Positions 58,529 through 64,000 of a stretch of 64,000 bases of DNA are shown piece by piece; the first letter of the stretch is position 1, and the number at the start of each line of letters is the position of its first letter. The position numbers and the translations under genes were made by a program. This stretch comes from Azospirillum sp. GTDB taxonomy: Bacteria; Pseudomonadota; Alphaproteobacteria; Azospirillales; Azospirillaceae. The notes under the pieces were generated by a model that did not search any database, had not been told where the DNA came from, and was given only the letters and a program-made list of their open reading frames with translations. The stretch covers positions 62,001-126,000 of the forward strand of contig WGNK01000025.1 in assembly GCA_016124535.1 (NCBI GenBank), written 5' to 3'.

Positions 58529-59878
58529 ATGCTCCTGAGACTGATCATGTTCGCGGCCGCGGTTCTGGCGCTGCCGCCGTCGGTGGTTGCCGGCCCGCAC
58601 CCGTCCAGGGCGGTGGTCCAGGACCGGATCACACTGGCGGGCAAGCAGATTCCGTTGCCCGAAGGCCAATGGCGCGTGGCCGGTCATGGCTACGGCGCCC
58701 GCCATAATCCCGACAGCGAGGCTTATGGCGCGATCGAGAACCTGGTGCTGCTGAAGCAGGCCGGCAGCGTGGTGGAAGCGCTGGCGGTGATCAGCACCAA
58801 TGTCCTGGAGACCAGCCGCGGCTGGGATTTTGCCAAGGAATGCCGGCGCGACGACTTTCACCTGGCCGAAGCCGAGCCCAACGGCACCGGCGGCTCGTGT
58901 TTGTTCGTCACCCATGTGGTGTCGTCGTCGGGCGCCGGATCGTCGAAGGCCTGGCTGGGCGCGCTGGATCTGATCGAAACCGAGTATCTGGCGATCCCGA
59001 CCACCTGGGTGGTCGGCGGTTTCACCATTGCCAACCGCGCCGACTTCGTCGATGTCCGTTACTATTTCAACCCCGACGTCCGGGGATTGCGGCCACCGCG
59101 CTATTACGAGTGGAGCCGCAACGACTGGCACAAGGATAACGTTGAGGCCTTTGCCGAAAAGCGCCGCTTCGTCGACACGGTGATCCGCTGGGCCAGGGCG
59201 TTCCGGCACTACGTCGATATCGGCCTGCGCGGCAAGCTCGACGGCGTCGCCGGTCTGCCGCTGCCCTGGACGCTCGACGACGACGCCCACTTCTCCGACG
59301 CCAGCGAGCGGCTGCTCGCGCTGCGGCACCTCCACGAAATCGGCGCGATCACCGACCAGGCCTATGCCGAGCAAAGCGAGCTGGTCCTGGCGACCCATGC
59401 CGTCGAACCCGATCCCGGCGCTTCCTGGAAGACCGCCCTGGCCAAGACGCTGTCGTGGCGCGCCCTGGCGACCACCGACACCATGCTGATCAGCTATATC
59501 ATGAGCGGTGATCTTCGGGTCGCCGGGTCGATCGCGCTGGCCGAGGTGGTGTCCAAGATGGCGGCCTATTTCGGCCACGAACTGGCCTGGGACTATTTTC
59601 GCGCCCATGGTAAGGACGCGGTCAACGCGATCGAGCTCGATACGGCGGGCACCAATCGCGGCAGCACCAATGAAAAACCCCGCGGCGGCGTCACCGGTCT
59701 GCTTTCCGGTCTGCTGCCGCCGTCCTGGTCGCGTTCGGTCGGCAGCTGGCTGCCAGAGCCGCCGGATCCGACGCCGGCAGCCAAGCCGACCGCGCAGCCG
59801 CGCAGCCGCGACTGGCTGCCCGATAGCTGGCTGCCCAGCAACTGGTTCAGCAGCGACGCCGGGGCGATCAAGAAGTAG
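58529..59878 (+). CDS. Exported DUF2061-domain protein (449 aa)
   Basis: A signal peptide (about 1-22, cleaved near VVAGPHPS) is followed by a roughly 230-residue domain I do not recognise (with the Trp/Tyr-rich RPPRYYEWSRNDWHKDN part), then a DUF2061 segment (about 292-350; SWRALATTDTMLISYIMSGDL and EVVSKMAAYFGHELAW), which usually forms two membrane helices. The C-terminal 80 residues are low complexity with recurring W-L-P words (GSWLPE, DWLPD, SWLPS). Transcribed opposite to its neighbours tsaD and gpsA. Function unknown. Confidence 0.8.
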   Translation: MLLRLIMFAAAVLALPPSVVAGPHPSRAVVQDRITLAGKQIPLPEGQWRVAGHGYGARHNPDSEAYGAIENLVLLKQAGSVVEALAVISTNVLETSRGWDFAKECRRDDFHLAEAEPNGTGGSCLFVTHVVSSSGAGSSKAWLGALDLIETEYLAIPTTWVVGGFTIANRADFVDVRYYFNPDVRGLRPPRYYEWSRNDWHKDNVEAFAEKRRFVDTVIRWARAFRHYVDIGLRGKLDGVAGLPLPWTLDDDAHFSDASERLLALRHLHEIGAITDQAYAEQSELVLATHAVEPDPGASWKTALAKTLSWRALATTDTMLISYIMSGDLRVAGSIALAEVVSKMAAYFGHELAWDYFRAHGKDAVNAIELDTAGTNRGSTNEKPRGGVTGLLSGLLPPSWSRSVGSWLPEPPDPTPAAKPTAQPRSRDWLPDSWLPSNWFSSDAGAIKK

Positions 59879-59900
59879 AAGCCCGGCGGAGCCTTGACGG

Positions 59901-60962
59901 TCAGGCCTTGACCCCGGCGCCAGGGGCGGCGCGGGCGGTGGGGTCGAGCGGCCAGCGCGGGCGGGGGGCGAAGGAAAAATCATCGATCAGGCCGAGGCCC
60001 AGGCGCTCGATCCCGGCCCAGGCGATCATCGCCGCGTTGTCGCCGCACAGGGCCAGGGGCGGTGCCACGAAGGCGAAACCTTCCGCGGCCGCCAGCGCCG
60101 CGAGGCGGGCGCGCAAGGCCCGGTTGGCGGCAACCCCGCCCGCCACCACCAGAGTGGTGCCCTTCGGGTGGGCGGCCCGGAACGCGGCAATGGCATGGCG
60201 GCAACGGTCGGCCAGGACATCGGCGACCGCCTCCTGAAACGCCGCGGCCAGATCGGCCACCTCGCCGGCGGCCAGCCCTGCCTCGGGCAGCGCCGCCACC
60301 CTCTGGCGCAGCGCGGTCTTCAGGCCGGAGAAGGAAAAATCGCAGCCCGGGCGACCCAACATCGGGCGCGGCAGCGGAAAACGTCCGGGATCGCTCGCGG
60401 CCAGCGCCGCCCGTTCGACCAGGGGGCCTCCGGGATAGCCCAGACCCAGCAGCTTGGCCGCCTTGTCGAACGCCTCGCCGACCGCGTCGTCGATCGTGGT
60501 GCCGAGCCGGCGGTAGCGCCCGACCCCTTCGACCGCGAGCAATTGGCAATGACCGCCGGAAACCAGCAGCAACAGATAGGGAAACGCCGCGTCGTCGGTC
60601 AGCCGGGCGGTCAGCGCGTGGCCTTCCAGATGGTTGACCGCCAGGAACGGCAGGCCACGGGCATATGCGATCGCCTTGGCCATCATCACGCCGACGATAA
60701 CGCCGCCGATCAGGCCGGGACCGCCGGTCGCCGCGATGCCGTCCAGCCCGCCGAAAGTCAATCCGGCCTCGGCCAGCGCCTGCGCGATCAGGCGGTCGAG
60801 ATGCTCCAGATGGGCACGCGCCGCGATCTCCGGCACCACGCCGCCATAAGGCCGATGCTCCGCCACCTGCGACAGCACGACATTGGCGAGGATCTCCCGA
60901 GAATCGGTCACGACCGCTGCCGCGGTTTCGTCACAACTGGTCTCTATACCCAGAACGATCAT
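59901..60962 (-). CDS. tsaD: tRNA N6-adenosine threonylcarbamoyltransferase (353 aa)
   Basis: Transfers threonylcarbamoyl to A37 of ANN-decoding tRNAs, working with TsaB, TsaE and TsaC. ASKHA fold: [15 protein letters not shown] at the start, the metal-binding [11 protein letters not shown] near residue 112, and [13 protein letters not shown] near 280. GAGGCGAG precedes the ATG at 60962, so the long upstream frame (to 61220) is discarded. Its 3' end nearly abuts the DUF2061 gene. Confidence 0.97.
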   Translation of the reverse strand: MIVLGIETSCDETAAAVVTDSREILANVVLSQVAEHRPYGGVVPEIAARAHLEHLDRLIAQALAEAGLTFGGLDGIAATGGPGLIGGVIVGVMMAKAIAYARGLPFLAVNHLEGHALTARLTDDAAFPYLLLLVSGGHCQLLAVEGVGRYRRLGTTIDDAVGEAFDKAAKLLGLGYPGGPLVERAALAASDPGRFPLPRPMLGRPGCDFSFSGLKTALRQRVAALPEAGLAAGEVADLAAAFQEAVADVLADRCRHAIAAFRAAHPKGTTLVVAGGVAANRALRARLAALAAAEGFAFVAPPLALCGDNAAMIAWAGIERLGLGLIDDFSFAPRPRWPLDPTARAAPGAGVKA

Positions 60963-61257
60963 GTCTCTCGCCTCGAAACCCTTTGGACTCAAAATGTACG
61001 CCCAGCCATGCAAGCATTCCTTCCCTTTCTTGGCGCCCGGTCGCTTATGGGTTAACTGGGGTGGGCCGTGTGTTGGCGAGACCAAACTGGCCTCATCAAA
61101 ATCTTGTGGGTAAATCGAGGCGTTGTGGCAATATGGCTGACAGCGGCAACATGTTGTGGTAGGCAAATCTCGGGTAATCGTTATCGTCAGCCGTATCATT
61201 CGTTTCGAATCCGATCGCATTCAAGCGACGGCCGCTTTTGCACCGGAGGTGCAATAG

Positions 61258-64000
61258 ATGACTGTCAAAGCCAAGAGAATCAATATCCCGACCAGGGGCG
61301 ACCGCGCCGCGGTACGGGCCAAGTCTGCATCGCCGACGTTCAAGACCGCGTTTTCCGAAGGCGACCTGGACGGCGTATTCGATCGCCGCGCGGTCGAGCG
61401 TGGTCGCCATCTGGCACAGCAGGGCGTGGTTGCACTCGACGACGTGACCAGCGAGAACCGTTTCAGTGCCGCGGTTGCCGACGGCCGCTTTCGCCAGCGG
61501 GTCGCGGTCCAGGTGCTCAGCCGTAAAGACGGCATCCTGTTCGTCACCCAGTGCTCGTGCCGGGTGGCAAATTGCGCCCATGCCGCCGCCGCCGCCTTCA
61601 CTTTGCTGAACAAGTTTCCGGAACTGCGGCGGCCGCATCAGGACAGCTTTCTCGATCGCCTGGCGCCGCCCGCCGCCGCGGAGCAGCGTGCGATCGTCTA
61701 CGGCCTGGACGTCGAGGAAGACGACGGGGCGCTCTATGTCACCGTGTTCAACGAAATCCGCACCGGGGCCGCGGTCCGTCTGGTCGCGAGTTCACCCAAG
61801 CGCGCGGCACAGGCCGACGGCGCCGGCGAACTCGACCGCGACATCTGCGGCCTGCTCGGCAATTCCAGCCTGCCGCTGGTGGCAATTTCGCTCGACCAGG
61901 ACGAACAGGTCGATCAATTGGTCGACCGACTGGCGGAAAGCCGGCGCTGCCGCTGGCAGCCGACCGGCGTCACCCTGAGCAAGGGCCACGAGAAGCGCTT
62001 TCTGGTCGAGCGCAACGCCCGCACCGGCGCCTGGCACGTGCTCAATCCGCCGCCGCGCATCCGGCTGATCCGCAGCGAGGTGCCCTGGTACGTCAACGAG
62101 GCCTCGGGCAAAGTCGGCCCGGCCGAAGTCGAGGTGGTGTCGACCGAAGGCTTCACGCCGTCGGCCGAAACCCCCAAACCGTCCCAGGCGACTTACGAAT
62201 CCCCGGTGATCGTCCCCGGCACCGCGGTGCCGGTGCTGGTCGCGGCGTCGAGCCAGCCGGGCGGCGGCGCCGACAGCGAAGGGCTGGATGCCCTGCTGCT
62301 CCAATTCGACTATGGCGACCGCCGGGTCCGCGAGGACGAGCCCGGCCAGTTCGCCCGCGTCGACGGAGACGGCGGCACGGTGTTCATCCGCCGGGACCGC
62401 CGCGCCGAAGAGCAGGCGGCCAATACCCTGCGCACGCTCGGCCTCTCGGCGGTCCGGATCGCCACCGATGGCGGCACCGGCGACACCGCTTGCCGCGGCT
62501 ACGCCTTCCGCACCCGCAGTGCGATGGAGGCCTGGGCCGAATTCATCATGAAGGAGGTCGAGGGCCTGCGGCGCAAGGGCTGGCGGATCGATCTCGGCCA
62601 GCAATTCCAGTACCGCGTGATCGATATCGCCGATGACTGGGATATCGAGGTCTTCGAAGTCGGCCACGAGTGGTTCTCACTCGATGTCGGGATCGAGGTC
62701 GAAGGCCGGCGTTATCCGCTGCTGCCGATCCTGATCGGCATGATCGAGCGCGGCGGCATGTCGGCCCTGCGGACCGAGGACGGCAAAGTGCGCGCCATGC
62801 TCGACGACGGCCGCATCCTGGCCTTGCCCGCCGAGCGCGTCGCCAAGTTCCTCGGCACCCTGCAGGAGATCCTGGGCGGCGGCCGCCTGGGCCGCGATGG
62901 CCGGCTCAACCTGTCCACCGCCGAAGCGCCGGCGCTGGTCGATCTGGAAGACATCGTCGGCACCCGCTGGCACGGCGCCACCCGGCTGCTCGACCTCGGC
63001 CGGCGGCTGCGCGCCTTCGACCATCTGGAACGGGTCGACCCGCCCGCCGGCTTCAAGGCCCAGCTCCGCCCCTATCAGTGCGACGGTCTCGATTGGCTGC
63101 AGTTTCTGCGCGCCAATGACATGGCCGGCATCCTGGCCGACGACATGGGGCTCGGCAAGACCGCACAGACCCTGGCCCATATCGCGGTCGAGCGTCACAC
63201 CGGCCGGATGGATCGGCCCTGCCTGATCGTGGTGCCGACCAGCCTGGTGCCCAACTGGACCGCCGAGGCAGCACGTTTCGTGCCGGATCTGTCGGTGCTG
63301 GTGTTCCACGGCCTCGACCGCCATCAGCGCCGCAGCGAGGTCGCCAGTTCAGACCTGGTGGTCACGACCTACGCGATCGTCGCCCGCGACGTGGAATTCC
63401 TCGCCAAGATCGAATTTCATCTGATCGTGCTCGACGAGGCCCAGTCGATCAAGAACCCCGCCGCCAAGGCGACCAAGGCGGTGTGCAAGCTGAAGGCGCG
63501 CCACCGGCTGTGCCTGACCGGTACCCCGATCGAAAACCATCTGGGCGAGGTGTGGTCGCAATTCGCCTTCCTGATGCCGGGCATCCTGGGCGACCAGCGC
63601 AGCTTCACCACCCGCTTCCGCACGCCCATCGAGAAGCACGGCGACACCGAGCGCCGGACCCAGCTCGCCCATCGCCTGCGTCCGTTCATGTTGCGCCGGA
63701 CCAAGGCCGAGGTCGCCACCGACCTGCCGCCCAAGACCGAGATCATGCGCCGGGTCGAGCTGGCCACCGACCAGCGCGACCTTTACGAGACCATCCGGCT
63801 GTCGATGCACCAGAAGGTGCGCGAGGAAGTCGCTCGGCTCGGTATCGGCCGCTCGCGGATCGTCATCCTCGACGCGCTGCTCAAGCTGCGTCAGGTCTGC
63901 TGCGACCCGCGCCTGGTCAAGCTGAAATCGGCGCAGAAGGTCACCGGCAGCGGCAAGCTGGAAACCCTGATGGAGATGCTGCCCGAGATGATCGAGGAGG
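61258..64000 (+). CDS. SWIM-type SNF2 helicase, 3' end outside window
   Basis: DNA-dependent ATPase of the Swi2/Snf2 group, open to the window edge (914 codons seen). N-terminal SWIM zinc finger: CSCRVANCAH (about residues 101-110). A long middle region (about 130-590) precedes the helicase: ADDMGLGKTAQ near 628, VVPTSLVPNW, DEAQ (726-729) with SIKNPAAK after, TGTPIEN, and LRPFMLRRTK. GGAGGT (61244-61249) lies 8 bp before the ATG. Bacterial HepA-like SWIM-SNF2 proteins act in transcription or repair. The C-terminal helicase lobe lies beyond the window. Confidence 0.93.
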   Translation, partial: MTVKAKRINIPTRGDRAAVRAKSASPTFKTAFSEGDLDGVFDRRAVERGRHLAQQGVVALDDVTSENRFSAAVADGRFRQRVAVQVLSRKDGILFVTQCSCRVANCAHAAAAAFTLLNKFPELRRPHQDSFLDRLAPPAAAEQRAIVYGLDVEEDDGALYVTVFNEIRTGAAVRLVASSPKRAAQADGAGELDRDICGLLGNSSLPLVAISLDQDEQVDQLVDRLAESRRCRWQPTGVTLSKGHEKRFLVERNARTGAWHVLNPPPRIRLIRSEVPWYVNEASGKVGPAEVEVVSTEGFTPSAETPKPSQATYESPVIVPGTAVPVLVAASSQPGGGADSEGLDALLLQFDYGDRRVREDEPGQFARVDGDGGTVFIRRDRRAEEQAANTLRTLGLSAVRIATDGGTGDTACRGYAFRTRSAMEAWAEFIMKEVEGLRRKGWRIDLGQQFQYRVIDIADDWDIEVFEVGHEWFSLDVGIEVEGRRYPLLPILIGMIERGGMSALRTEDGKVRAMLDDGRILALPAERVAKFLGTLQEILGGGRLGRDGRLNLSTAEAPALVDLEDIVGTRWHGATRLLDLGRRLRAFDHLERVDPPAGFKAQLRPYQCDGLDWLQFLRANDMAGILADDMGLGKTAQTLAHIAVERHTGRMDRPCLIVVPTSLVPNWTAEAARFVPDLSVLVFHGLDRHQRRSEVASSDLVVTTYAIVARDVEFLAKIEFHLIVLDEAQSIKNPAAKATKAVCKLKARHRLCLTGTPIENHLGEVWSQFAFLMPGILGDQRSFTTRFRTPIEKHGDTERRTQLAHRLRPFMLRRTKAEVATDLPPKTEIMRRVELATDQRDLYETIRLSMHQKVREEVARLGIGRSRIVILDALLKLRQVCCDPRLVKLKSAQKVTGSGKLETLMEMLPEMIEE

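Overview
The window is a GC-rich (roughly two-thirds G+C by eye), densely packed chromosomal segment. Gene content points to a motile alphaproteobacterium, probably of the Rhodospirillales type: a FlaF-like protein, an NDUFAF6-like complex I assembly protein, a C39-ABC exporter, pyruvate carboxylase, a large chemotaxis operon and Fur-type iron control. The genus cannot be fixed from sequence alone. Most of the window is core genome. Accessory-looking stretches are 22.2-26.6 kb (pentapeptide and NACHT proteins) and 37.3-41.2 kb (cyclase-FHA and patatin, with AT-rich flanks).

Layout. 0-7.3 kb: 3' part of purF, a C39-peptidase ABC exporter coupled to a very small HlyD-like protein, an AbrB-type membrane protein and a DASS/SLC13 carrier. 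7.6-15.5 kb: Cache-domain chemoreceptor, FlaF-like protein, a CAT-anticodon tRNA followed by an 18-bp tandem repeat, an AhpD-like enzyme, SppA, a small exported protein, a GH13 glucosidase and a Fur-boxed bfd. 15.8-22.0 kb: hemC-hemD, NDUFAF6-like protein, a pteridine-reductase-like SDR and uvrC. 22.2-26.2 kb: a pentapeptide-repeat protein facing a NACHT NTPase that itself ends in pentapeptide repeats; this is the best candidate for a defence-type system. 26.6-37 kb: pyruvate carboxylase, a GntR/FCD regulator with clear operator dyads, an O-antigen-ligase-like protein, an M14-type deacylase, a thioesterase, a methyltransferase and MepA. 37.3-40.8 kb: a class III nucleotidyl cyclase fused to FHA, then a large patatin-like phospholipase.

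41.2-52.7 kb is one chemotaxis operon (STAS, CheY, CheA, membrane MCP, CheW, CheW, CheR, CheB, CheD, soluble MCP-like protein) with many overlapping start/stop codons. 52.8-64 kb: a small zinc-ribbon membrane protein, a double caspase-like protein whose second domain has lost its catalytic residues, NAD kinase, a LOG-family hydrolase, a membrane protein, gpsA, a DUF2061 protein placed between gpsA and tsaD, and a SWIM-SNF2 helicase running off the window end.

Working together: the chemotaxis operon supplies a full phosphorelay plus adaptation enzymes, and its receptor carries a CheR/CheB-type tether at its C-terminus. hemC/hemD make uroporphyrinogen III. pyc, gpsA, nadK and purF are housekeeping metabolism. 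The NACHT and cyclase-patatin loci resemble immune or regulated-effector modules, but their function is inference.
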